Below are positions 28,039 through 36,160 of a DNA stretch of 64,000 nucleotides, piece after piece. Source of the stretch: Fen-1258 sp964441505 (lineage in GTDB: Bacteria > Bacteroidota > Ignavibacteria > Ignavibacteriales > Melioribacteraceae); contig CAYTUV010000002.1 of assembly GCA_964441505.1 (NCBI GenBank), positions 1 through 64,000 on the forward strand, in the 5' to 3' direction. A model generated the notes under the pieces. The model was given only the letters and a program-made list of their open reading frames with translations. It had not been told where the DNA came from and ran no database searches. Position 1 is the stretch's first letter, and every line of letters begins with the position of its first letter. The position numbers and the translations under genes are program-made.

Positions 28039-28605
28039 TCAATCCCTTCTCCACACAATCTTATCACCTTCCTTTATTCCGTATTTATCACAATATCCGG
28101 CATTAACCTCAACCACATATTGCGCAGGCTTTAATGACGGAAGAGAAGTATCATCAAACGGTTTTGCGTTTCTTATAATTGTCACAATTTCCAGTTTTGA
28201 ATTCACGTAGATGATATCCAGTGGAAGAATTGTATTGTGCATCCAGAATGCCTGCGGGGCCTCATGCTCAAAAAGAAAAAGCATTCCCTGGTTTTCAGCC
28301 ATTGTTCTGCGCATCATCAAACCGACCGACCTCTTAGCTTCATCGTCAGCAAGTTCAATATCTATTTTTTGAATTGCTTTATCACCGGATGTGGAGAAGA
28401 TCAGTTCGCCATTCTTCTGGAAAGTATAAGTCATTTTATTACTCATAGCATTTTCTAAATCTCTGTTCGTCGTTACATTGGATTTGAAAACATTTGATAA
28501 GACAAAAAATGCAATGAACGAAATTAGGACGACCACAACAGTAATCTGCATCCAGAGATTTTTGCGTGATTGCTTTTTGGAAGTTTGTACTTTGATTTTA
28601 GACAT
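28039..28605 (-). CDS. DUF192 family membrane-anchored protein
   Basis: The 188-residue product has one N-terminal transmembrane segment (about 20-42) and a DUF192 domain (about 70-185). The family signature is seen in IELADDEAKRSVGLMMR, GMLFLFEHEAPQAFWMHNTILPLDIIYVN and YVVEVNAGYCDKYGIKEGD. DUF192 proteins are small barrel-like proteins exported or anchored in the envelope; their biochemical function is not established. The gene starts four bases after the yoeB-like stop, so it is probably cotranscribed with the toxin pair, which looks like an insertion upstream of it. Confidence 0.88.
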   Translation of the reverse strand: MSKIKVQTSKKQSRKNLWMQITVVVVLISFIAFFVLSNVFKSNVTTNRDLENAMSNKMTYTFQKNGELIFSTSGDKAIQKIDIELADDEAKRSVGLMMRRTMAENQGMLFLFEHEAPQAFWMHNTILPLDIIYVNSKLEIVTIIRNAKPFDDTSLPSLKPAQYVVEVNAGYCDKYGIKEGDKIVWRRD

Positions 28606-28609
28606 AAGT

Positions 28610-28870
28610 TTAATAATGATATTTACACGATACTATTATTATTGATTCCTCGTCAACTTTATAAACCAATCTATTGACCTCATCAATTCTTCTCGACCAA
28701 CAACCCGCTAAATTATGTTTTAGCGGTTCTGGTTTTCCGGTTCCTTCGAATGGATAATTTTGGATCTCGGATATTAACTTGAAAATCTTTTGAATTGTTT
28801 TGGGGTCATTTTTAGACCAGAACTTCAAATCTTCCAAAGCTGTGCTTGATAGAATAATTTTTCTATCCAT
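28610..28870 (-). CDS. yoeB: YoeB/Txe family mRNA interferase toxin
   Basis: The 86-residue protein matches the RelE-fold YoeB group throughout: LEDLKFWSKNDPKTIQKIFKLI near the start, GTGKPEPLKHNLAGCWSRRIDEVNRLVYKV in the middle, and the C-terminal catalytic SCKYHY. Such toxins cut mRNA on the ribosome. It overlaps the antitoxin gene by eight bases, the usual coupling. Catalytic residues (Glu, Arg, the terminal His-Tyr) are all present, so the toxin is probably active. Confidence 0.95.
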   Translation of the reverse strand: MDRKIILSSTALEDLKFWSKNDPKTIQKIFKLISEIQNYPFEGTGKPEPLKHNLAGCWSRRIDEVNRLVYKVDEESIIIVSCKYHY

Positions 28871-29108
28871 TTACCAACGCTTCTAATTCTTCAACAGAAT
28901 TTATAAATATTAGATTCTTTTTAGTCTTTATCTCATCCAATGCATTAAAAAGTCTTTTTGAATTTGATTCGGACTGTAAAAGATAAGTGGTTTCATCTGT
29001 ATCTTCCATAACAGATATAACAAGTTTCTTGTTCTTAAAAAGTTTTTTAAGCGTATTAAGAAATTTTCCGTCCAACTCATCTGCATTTATTTGAAAGATT
29101 GTATTCAT
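28863..29108 (-). CDS. Antitoxin partner of YoeB-like toxin
   Basis: The 81-residue acidic protein precedes and overlaps the yoeB-like gene. It lacks the classic Phd/YefM N-terminal sequence but has a similar layout: an N-terminal strand-helix region (MNTIFQINADELDGKFLNTLK) and a C-terminal helix (SVEELEALVNG) of the sort that wraps around the toxin. It should neutralise the toxin and repress its own promoter. Assignment as antitoxin rests mainly on position, size and charge. Confidence 0.8.
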   Translation of the reverse strand: MNTIFQINADELDGKFLNTLKKLFKNKKLVISVMEDTDETTYLLQSESNSKRLFNALDEIKTKKNLIFINSVEELEALVNG

Positions 29109-29273
29109 CTTTTGCCCAAGCTATTAATTACTTTCTATAACAAAGTTAGCACTCTTTTGATTATATAGCAAAAATGGGGGCGATTCTTAGGGATCAGATG
29201 AGCAAATGCTTTTGATTAGTAGACCAATTCTATTTAGACTAGTGTCGTGTCAACCTTATTTTGATGCTTTCAT

Positions 29274-29335
29274 ACGTGAGACGTAAGACGATAAACGTGA
29301 GAATTGACCGTCTCACGTCTGCCGTTTCACGAGAT
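29274..29335. repeat. CGTGAGACG-type inverted repeat
   Basis: ACGTGAGACGTAAGACG and a second ACGTGAGA face GTCTCACGTCTGCCGTTTCACG across a short loop, forming an imperfect hairpin. Sequences of similar make-up occur at 38282-38330 and near 28010, so this is a degenerate dispersed intergenic repeat. The rest of the 254-base gap before the antitoxin gene shows nothing else. Confidence 0.5.
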
Positions 29336-29362
29336 ACTAGCTCTATTCATATCTTTACATAA

Positions 29363-31075
29363 TTACAACTTCAGTTCCATTTCTTTACGTGATGATTTAA
29401 AAGAAATTTTTAACAATCGATAACCCGACACTTCTTTAGGTAAGGATAAAATGTTTTTCCCCGGCAGAACGTTCTCTGTCAGCAGAATTTCACTCGTCTT
29501 CCCGTTCGTCCCTGTAATCTCAATTTTCTCTTTTACGGCCGAGTAGAGAAGTATTGCTGATTTATTATTATCCTCTTTTATCAGTACAGGTTTACTCAAA
29601 ACATCATCGGCACGCGCAAGCATGCTCAATTGAGGAAATTCTATCTCAATCACATTCGACGATTCAATACTTTCATTCCACAATTTGCTCACGGACTTAA
29701 GTGTGAAATAATAGTTAACACGCCTCGGTTTATCTATTGCAAGTGCAACTGAAGATTTATCCGCCGGGATAACATCGAATAAATAATCCGCAAGTAATTC
29801 GGAATTTGAATTTGGAAGATTATATAATGCAAAATAGCGTATGCTGTCATTTTGCGATTTCATTTTTTCTGAGCCCCAGCTTAGCGTAAAATATTTTTGA
29901 TTCGATTCATTCTTTCTGAAACCAAGATTAAGAGGAGCCGCGGGATAGATTCCATCGAGCCAGGACATTAAAGCGGGATAGGTTTTGTACTGGAAAGAAT
30001 TGAATTCCAGATCTTTGATATTCTCATAACGGAAGAACGAAACACCATCGGCATTAATTGACCGTCCATATTGAATCATTTGCTCCATGTCGGGTTTAAC
30101 ACTTGGCTTGTAAGCACCAATACCTAATACGACACTCCTTCCGAAAGAATTTTCAACCCAGTCTTTTGCAATGGCACCAAAGCGTGGGCTATCGTTAAAT
30201 CCCCAATATATTTGCGGTACAACATAATCAACTATTCCTTTCTGCAGCCATTCACGTGCATCCTGATAAAGTTCAGTGTATCCTTCCCAGCCGTTGTTAC
30301 CTTTAAGATTTTTGTAGATGCCGATAGGTGCGGCTCCAAGTTTAATGTATTGTCTCACTGCCTTGATTTTTTTATTGATTAGTTCAACAAGCGTATTAAT
30401 ATTTTTCCGGCGGAATTCATCCCGTGACAAGCCCGTGCCATGTACACTATAGGAGAATTCATCATCAAAATTTCTACCCGGATACCGAATGTAATCCAGG
30501 TGAACACCGTCAACATCATAATGCTCAACCATCTCCGTAATCATATCGGAAATATATTCACGCACTTCAGGAAGACCCGGATCCAGCCATAGACTTTTTT
30601 GTCCGTCACGGATATCTTCAATCACCCATTCCGGTTTTCTTTTTGAAATATGATTTGGATTATTCAGCACAAAAGATTCGGTTCCATTGAAACATCGGAC
30701 AATATTGAACCATGCATGAATTTCGAGTCCTCGTTTATGTGCTTGTTCAATGGCAAATTTTAGAGGATCATACGATGCCACACCATCTACTTCACCTGTT
30801 ATGTAGGAGGAGAATGGGTCGAATGAGGATTTGAAGAGGACTGTGCCGTTGCTGCTGACCTGAAAATAAACAGTGTTAAGATTTTTTGATTTGATGTTGT
30901 CAAAAATATCAATGAGAGCTTGCTTCTGCTTTTCCTGATCAAGAGTTTGAGGGGGCCAATCTAATCTGAAATTAGTGGCAATCCAGACGGCGCGGGTTTC
31001 TCTTTCAGATTGAGAGAAAATCTGCATAGAAATATTTAACATCAGATAAACAAGCAGAAATGATTTTATCTTCAT
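29363..31075 (-). CDS. Family 10-like glycosyl hydrolase (GHL10/DUF187)
   Basis: The secreted or lipid-face hydrolase is about 570 residues. The ATG at 31075 gives a signal peptide (MKIKSFLLVYLMLNISMQIFSQ) and follows GGAA; an upstream GTG would spoil it. The catalytic GHL10 (beta/alpha) barrel spans about 30-365. Its signatures are ETRAVWIATN near the start, VYFQVSSNG, the GLEIHAWFNIVRC strand, WLDPGLPEVREYISDMI, and GVHLDYIRYPG with an acidic residue on the barrel rim. A fibronectin-like or beta-sandwich tail follows. YngK-type members are thought to act on glycans such as peptidoglycan or exopolysaccharide, but the substrate is not shown. It follows aroB closely and may be cotranscribed. 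Confidence 0.88.
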   Translation of the reverse strand: MKIKSFLLVYLMLNISMQIFSQSERETRAVWIATNFRLDWPPQTLDQEKQKQALIDIFDNIKSKNLNTVYFQVSSNGTVLFKSSFDPFSSYITGEVDGVASYDPLKFAIEQAHKRGLEIHAWFNIVRCFNGTESFVLNNPNHISKRKPEWVIEDIRDGQKSLWLDPGLPEVREYISDMITEMVEHYDVDGVHLDYIRYPGRNFDDEFSYSVHGTGLSRDEFRRKNINTLVELINKKIKAVRQYIKLGAAPIGIYKNLKGNNGWEGYTELYQDAREWLQKGIVDYVVPQIYWGFNDSPRFGAIAKDWVENSFGRSVVLGIGAYKPSVKPDMEQMIQYGRSINADGVSFFRYENIKDLEFNSFQYKTYPALMSWLDGIYPAAPLNLGFRKNESNQKYFTLSWGSEKMKSQNDSIRYFALYNLPNSNSELLADYLFDVIPADKSSVALAIDKPRRVNYYFTLKSVSKLWNESIESSNVIEIEFPQLSMLARADDVLSKPVLIKEDNNKSAILLYSAVKEKIEITGTNGKTSEILLTENVLPGKNILSLPKEVSGYRLLKISFKSSRKEMELKL

Positions 31076-31098
31076 TTGAAGGTTCCGAATGATCACTA

Positions 31099-32190
31099 TT
31101 AAACGAAATAATTCATTCCCTGTTGGATAGATTGCTTAACCTCATCGCCGTCAACCTCAACATCTACCAACACATTGCCAATATCCTGCAATAGGACAAA
31201 TTTAATTTTGTGATCTCTCCCTTTTTTATCCCGTTTCATAATTTCATAAATCCGGGCAGAATCAAATGCTTTAAGAGTAATTTTCTCTTTTAGCATAAGC
31301 GGGAGTTTAATATACTCGCCAAAAAGTTTTTCATCCAGCAAGCCGATGCGCCTGGAAAGATCAAGGGCACAGACCAATCCAACTATAACGGCCTGTCCGT
31401 GTTTGATTCTATGATTTTGTTCAATTTCAATAGCATGTGCGAAAGTATGACCCAGATTTAAAATCTTTCTCAGACCATTCTCTTTTTCATCCTCTGCAAC
31501 AACATCCCCTTTAAAAGTGATACATGATTCAATGATCTTTGATATGAATGAGGAATCAAGTTTGAGCAGTTTCGACAAATTATTTTTCAGCGTGACAAAA
31601 TATTTCTGATCGATAAGGAAAGCATATTTAATAACTTCGCCTATGCCGCAGATAATTTCATCTTCCGGAAGTGTTTTTAAAAATTCAGTATCAATTAAAA
31701 CGAACTCCGGCTGGTATATTGCTCCAATAATATTTTTTGTGTCACTGAAATTCACCCCGGTTTTTCCACCGACAGAACTGTCTACTGCTGCGAGGAGAGT
31801 GGTAGCCACCTGAACGAATTTAACTCCGCGCATAAATGTTGCAGCCGCGAATCCGGCTAAATCACCCGTTATTCCGCCGCCTATGGCTATCACAAGAGTA
31901 TCTCTTGAGAATTCCTTTACAATCAGATCATCAAAAATCTTTGAGAGAGAAACAAAATTCTTAGCCGGTTCACTTGCGTCAAACTCGTGTATAAAGACTT
32001 TGCCGGAAAAATTTGATGTAAAGCGATTCACATCTTCACGGTGTACATTCATCACGTTACGGTCAACTACAAGAAATATATTTCTAAAGATTTTTTTCGA
32101 ACGGATTAACTTATCCAGTGAGTCAAAAGTGTTAACTCCGATATATACCGGATATTCCTTACCGGGAATTTTTATTTCAATTTTTTTCAT
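31099..32190 (-). CDS. aroB: 3-dehydroquinate synthase
   Basis: The 363-residue enzyme converts DAHP to 3-dehydroquinate in the shikimate pathway, using NAD+ and a divalent metal. The NAD-binding loop is AIGGGITGDLAGFAAATFMRGV, followed by QVATTLLAAVDSSVGGKTGVN. Metal ligands lie in CGIGEVIKYAF (Glu), LNLGHTFAHAIE (His) and HRIKHGQAV (His). Length is normal. Its start lies within the end of aroK, with a 14-base overlap, so the two are translated together. Confidence 0.97.
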   Translation of the reverse strand: MKKIEIKIPGKEYPVYIGVNTFDSLDKLIRSKKIFRNIFLVVDRNVMNVHREDVNRFTSNFSGKVFIHEFDASEPAKNFVSLSKIFDDLIVKEFSRDTLVIAIGGGITGDLAGFAAATFMRGVKFVQVATTLLAAVDSSVGGKTGVNFSDTKNIIGAIYQPEFVLIDTEFLKTLPEDEIICGIGEVIKYAFLIDQKYFVTLKNNLSKLLKLDSSFISKIIESCITFKGDVVAEDEKENGLRKILNLGHTFAHAIEIEQNHRIKHGQAVIVGLVCALDLSRRIGLLDEKLFGEYIKLPLMLKEKITLKAFDSARIYEIMKRDKKGRDHKIKFVLLQDIGNVLVDVEVDGDEVKQSIQQGMNYFV

Positions 32191-32728
32191 CGAACAGCAC
32201 CAAAATCCTTTTTGCTATTTTATCAACAGTTTTGCCAAGTGGTTGTAAATCAGTTTCAATAATTAGATCTGCTTTTTCATAGTATGTGCGTCTTTTTTCA
32301 AGCAGATCTTTTATTTTTTCTAAAAAATCTTCCTCGCTTTTCTCCCCGAGTACTAGATCCCGGAACAACGGCCGATCAATTTTATTTTTCAATCTTTTGT
32401 AAAGATTAAACGGTGATACTTTAAGGTAGACAATCTTTCCGGTTGCTTTCAACAGATCGAAATTTGCGCTTTCCGTCAGAGTACCGCCGCCAAGGGAAAT
32501 TACAACGCTTTTCATCTCACATAACTGCTGTAGTTTCTTAAGTTCAATTTTCCGGAAATACGATTCACCCTTCTTCTCAAATATCTCTACAATCGTTTGT
32601 TTCTCTTCGGTTTCAATAACCTTATCAAGGTCGAAAAAATCCATTCCAAGCACATTCGCCAGTATCGGCCCAATTGTGCTTTTTCCGCTGGTCATAAATC
32701 CGGTTAAGTAAATGCGTCTTTCTTTCAT
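32177..32728 (-). CDS. aroK: Shikimate kinase
   Basis: The 183-residue P-loop kinase phosphorylates shikimate at the 3-hydroxyl with ATP. The Walker A loop is GFMTSGKSTIG, the shikimate-binding acid is in FFDLDKVIE, the FRKIELKKL helix follows, and VISLGGGTL carries the GGG motif. The lid arginine is in RPLF. ATG at 32728 is preferred to TTG at 32731. It starts the aroK-aroB unit; the 150 bases upstream show no clear feature. Confidence 0.95.
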   Translation of the reverse strand: MKERRIYLTGFMTSGKSTIGPILANVLGMDFFDLDKVIETEEKQTIVEIFEKKGESYFRKIELKKLQQLCEMKSVVISLGGGTLTESANFDLLKATGKIVYLKVSPFNLYKRLKNKIDRPLFRDLVLGEKSEEDFLEKIKDLLEKRRTYYEKADLIIETDLQPLGKTVDKIAKRILVLFDEKN

Positions 32729-32878
32729 CAATCGTTAACATGAATGGATTCGGAAACCAATATAATTAAATGAAAACGAAGTTTTGGAATTATGTTGCAG
32801 GATGCAGAGAATAGAATTAACTGTTTGATCCGGCGATGGCGGATGTGTTATTGTAGTAAACAGGGTTTTATTCGACTA

Positions 32879-33583
32879 TTAGAAGTTGAGAACCATACCA
32901 AGCGTAAAAGTTATTCCGTCTATGTTCACTTTACTATTAAAAGTTTGTGATGATAAAACGTATTGCTGATTATTATAATTTACAGTCTGACTGGAGTATC
33001 TGTTTGTGGTCTCGAACTCCGGATCCCGGAAGCGGATCTGTCCACGAACAGAAATAAAATTATATATCACATAATCCATTCCCACAGCTACGTGCATTCC
33101 ATATCCTATCTTGGAGTTTTCATTTTCAATTGTAACATCGCCAAAATTGCGGATATGATTGCCAAAGTAAAGACCGAATCCACCTCCGAAGAAGAACTTA
33201 AAATGTTCAGATGAAAATGGAATAAGATAATATCCCGATATTTCAAGAGGAGTCATTTTATAACCGTCATTCATCTTAGCTCTTATGCCGCCGAGATTAA
33301 TAGAATTTTCAAAAGTTTTTTCAATCAGTTCAGATCCGATTCCAACTATTATCGATTCTGAAAATTGATAACGGAGATCAATTGAATAGCTTGTAATTTT
33401 ATCAAGATTCTCGTGTGTATTACGAATAAATGGATCGACTGCTTTAGGCTGAAGAAATAGCTGTGAAGTTGAGGTGTAGTTAATATTAAACGAGATGCCG
33501 AATTTTTTATCATTTGCCTGTGCGCATATCGAAATCACAGAAACGAAAAAAAGCAACACTATATGTTGAGTTATTTTTATCAT
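32879..33583 (-). CDS. Outer-membrane beta-barrel protein
   Basis: The product is about 234 residues from ATG at 33583, which begins a clean signal peptide (MIKITQHIVLLFFVSVISIC, cleaved after AQA). Repeated amphipathic strands follow: YSIDLRYQFSESIIVGIG, LEISGYYLIPF, HFKFFFGGGFGLYFGN, IGYGMHVAVGMDYVIY and a terminal FTLGMVLNF ending in Phe. The outer-membrane barrel class is clear. There is no recognised function or ligand. It is divergent from nothing obvious and stands alone, with the ppiD terminator just upstream. Confidence 0.7.
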   Translation of the reverse strand: MIKITQHIVLLFFVSVISICAQANDKKFGISFNINYTSTSQLFLQPKAVDPFIRNTHENLDKITSYSIDLRYQFSESIIVGIGSELIEKTFENSINLGGIRAKMNDGYKMTPLEISGYYLIPFSSEHFKFFFGGGFGLYFGNHIRNFGDVTIENENSKIGYGMHVAVGMDYVIYNFISVRGQIRFRDPEFETTNRYSSQTVNYNNQQYVLSSQTFNSKVNIDGITFTLGMVLNF

Positions 33584-33634
33584 ATCTCTGATGAAATTTG
33601 ACAAAATGAAAAACCAATTTAAAGTGCAAAAAAA

Positions 33635-33660
33635 AGCCGTCCGGATTTCTCGGGACGGCT
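33635..33660 (-). terminator. Rho-independent terminator of the PpiD-like gene
   Basis: AGCCGTCC pairs with GGACGGCT around a ten-base loop. On the minus strand it is followed by a T-run (33627-33634), 20 bases after the stop codon. Confidence 0.9.
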
Positions 33661-33680
33661 GTAAAAATTAAATGACCGAT

Positions 33681-35765
33681 TCATCTATAAAACTGATAGC
33701 GGTTGTCTACAATATCTGCTTCTTTTTTCAGGTCCTGAATCCATTGATTAAAATATGTGGATTTCTTGGAGAGCAACAATTGCTTAGCAATCTCATTTTT
33801 CTGAGCATCAAATTGTAACTGATCGTACTTTGTTCTGTTGGTAACATTTAGCAGATAAACATTCGATTCACCTTTAACAGGCTGTGACCATTTATTTAAT
33901 TCGGCTTTCAGAGCATTTTCGGTGAATGCAAAATCACGGCCGATTCCGGGAACGCTGCCTGAGGAGGTAAATTCGGTCGTTGAATCGATTCGTGCTGAAG
34001 GCCAAACTGTTGTAGCAATTCTACCGTCACCGTTCTCGCCAAGTTTTGCACGTATATCTTTTGCGATCGAAACAGCTTTCACTAATTTTAGCTTAAGCAG
34101 AACTGTATTCTTAACCTGTGCTTTTATTTCTTCAAAATTTTTCAATCCCGGCTTAGTTACTTCCGATACCATTGCTACGACATGACCGGCTTGAACTCTG
34201 TAAACATCGCTCACTTCACCAACACTATTTTCAAACGCAAATTTTACAAGTGCCTTATTAGCGCCTATACCAGCAATACCAAAAGCTTCCTCTTCAAAGG
34301 GAGGTGTTTCAACAACAGAATATTTCATACCTTTTGCTTCGTTTTCAAACCCATCTTTTTTTGCAACGTAAGCGAAATCAGTTGCGTCCTGATAGAGTTT
34401 ATCTGTGGTAGTAGCGGATGGCTGAATTTTGTTTACAATTTTTTCAACAACAAAGTCCTGATTGGAACGATCAACAACTTTAATAATATGATAACCGAAT
34501 TGAGTCTTAATTGGTTTTTGAACTACGCCAATCTTTCCGTTGAAGCATGCATCTTCGAATGGTTTAACCATTTGTCCACGGCCGAAAAATCCAAGGTCTC
34601 CACCCTGAGATTTACTTCCATCTTCGGATTTTGCTCTTGCAATAGCAGCAAAGTCAGCGCCTTTCATTAATTCGTTGTAAATGTCATTGATCTTGTTCAA
34701 ATCAGCTTTATCGTCGGCAGTGGATCTTATCAAGATATGAGAAGCTCTAACCTGTTCACTTTTAGATTTAGCTTTGTCAATCATTTTATAAACAACGTAA
34801 CCCTCAGGTGTTGCGGAAGGACCAAAAACATCGCCCTTATTTCCATTAATCATAGCATTGCGAATCTGTTCCGGGATTGTTGATAGTGTCACAGTGTCTT
34901 TGGAATATGGTCTTTCAGAATAGATCTCTACATAACTCTTAAATGAAGATGTATCGCTTTTAAGTTTTGTAACAATCGCTTCAAGATTTTTTTGAATTGA
35001 AATAGAATCGCCCTGAGACGGCTGTTTGCGGAATAAAACATATTTTATTTTTCTTGCTGCGGCCTGTTTATATTCTTCAGGATGCTCATCATAATATTTT
35101 TTTACATCGGCGTCTGAAACTCTAACATCAGCATCGGGAATTGTATTTGCGTTGATCATTACATAGCTGGCTTTCATTTTAATTGCCTGTTTGATGTATT
35201 GATCTTTAGTCTCAGCATCGCTAACTGTTACTGATGCGGAGACAAAACTTTGCAATTTTTGCTGAACGAGTTGAGTTTTAATCTGCTGCTCAGCAGTAAT
35301 CACAATCTCTTTGTTACGTGGATCTTTTAACGCACCTTCATAAGCTTGTCTGTTAAAATTTCCTGTTGAATCTTTAAAGTTCTGCGTAATCCATTGAGGA
35401 GGATTAGGACCAAGCAGAGCATCTCTGACTTCTTCGTCGGTCACTATAATTCCGAACTCTTTTATTTTTTTGTCCATCATTTTCTGAGTAACAAGTGCAT
35501 CCCAAACCTGATCTCTGAAATAATCCATCTGAGCTTCATCAATAGTCTGACCGTTTTGTTCCTGTTGTTTTTTGAAATTATCAACTGTGGTAGAATATTC
35601 TTGATAAGTAATATCCTCTCCATCAATAGAACCAACATATTGCTTCTGTTGAGTTATTAAATCCGTCACCTTGGAATCTGACAGGACCATGAACAAAACA
35701 AAGAGACCGCCTACAGTAAGCATAAACCATGGAGCTAAACTCCTCATACGGGCCATCATGGGCAT
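33681..35765 (-). CDS. ppiD: PpiD/SurA-like periplasmic peptidyl-prolyl isomerase
   Basis: The 694-residue protein is anchored by one N-terminal transmembrane helix (about 9-30) and assists folding of exported proteins. The SurA_N/PpiD-type chaperone region spans about 35-190. One full parvulin domain (about 340-440) has RASHILIRSTADD, AIARAKSEDGSKSQGGDLGFFGRGQMVKPFEDA and FGYHIIKV. A degenerate second parvulin-like region follows (about 480-560). ATG at 35765 has GGAGG nine bases upstream and is chosen over the TTG directly after that site. Length fits PpiD (about 620-700). Monocistronic with its own terminator. Confidence 0.92.
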   Translation of the reverse strand: MPMMARMRSLAPWFMLTVGGLFVLFMVLSDSKVTDLITQQKQYVGSIDGEDITYQEYSTTVDNFKKQQEQNGQTIDEAQMDYFRDQVWDALVTQKMMDKKIKEFGIIVTDEEVRDALLGPNPPQWITQNFKDSTGNFNRQAYEGALKDPRNKEIVITAEQQIKTQLVQQKLQSFVSASVTVSDAETKDQYIKQAIKMKASYVMINANTIPDADVRVSDADVKKYYDEHPEEYKQAAARKIKYVLFRKQPSQGDSISIQKNLEAIVTKLKSDTSSFKSYVEIYSERPYSKDTVTLSTIPEQIRNAMINGNKGDVFGPSATPEGYVVYKMIDKAKSKSEQVRASHILIRSTADDKADLNKINDIYNELMKGADFAAIARAKSEDGSKSQGGDLGFFGRGQMVKPFEDACFNGKIGVVQKPIKTQFGYHIIKVVDRSNQDFVVEKIVNKIQPSATTTDKLYQDATDFAYVAKKDGFENEAKGMKYSVVETPPFEEEAFGIAGIGANKALVKFAFENSVGEVSDVYRVQAGHVVAMVSEVTKPGLKNFEEIKAQVKNTVLLKLKLVKAVSIAKDIRAKLGENGDGRIATTVWPSARIDSTTEFTSSGSVPGIGRDFAFTENALKAELNKWSQPVKGESNVYLLNVTNRTKYDQLQFDAQKNEIAKQLLLSKKSTYFNQWIQDLKKEADIVDNRYQFYR

Positions 35766-35938
35766 AGAAAACAACCTCCGATTTAGAAATAGTAAAATTT
35801 TAGGGGCTAAATTTAGAGTAACCCCCTCTCAAATGCAATTATTGTTTACTGAACGATTTTATGATTATTTAATCAAAATTGATTTGCGTATCAAAATATG
35901 GCCAACTAATTTGTCCACCAAATTTTGAGGGATTATTT

Positions 35939-36151
35939 ATGCCGAGTTTTTCTCATACCTGGCTGCCGTTTATTTATCTATACACTGTAGGCGGAATCTT
36001 TTTCTTTGCAGGAATGATATTTATTAGAAAAGCAAAAGGAATTGATATGCGTCTCAAACGGGACCGAAAATGGTGGCGGATTCTTCTCTTTGGCTATTTT
36101 TATTTCATGTTAATTCACGCATTATTAATCTTAGCAGCACTTTACTGGTAG
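35939..36151 (+). CDS. Small two-helix membrane protein preceding a symporter
   Basis: The 70-residue product has two hydrophobic helices (about 8-28 and 47-68) joined by a basic loop (RKAKGIDMRLKRDRKWWR). The ATG at 35939 has GAGG eight bases upstream. It ends nine bases before the sodium:solute symporter, so the two are cotranscribed. Small membrane partners of SSS symporters are known elsewhere (YjcH next to ActP, YhdT next to PanF), but this sequence is not recognisably one of those. A role as accessory subunit is inferred from position. Confidence 0.7.
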   Translation: MPSFSHTWLPFIYLYTVGGIFFFAGMIFIRKAKGIDMRLKRDRKWWRILLFGYFYFMLIHALLILAALYW

Positions 36152-36160
36152 AATATATAT

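Noticed and set aside
29146..29154. CIRCE element (TTAGCACTC) upstream of the YoeB-type antitoxin
   Set aside because: Only one half-site is present; the GAGTGCTAA partner nine bases away is missing, and the gene is not a chaperone gene.
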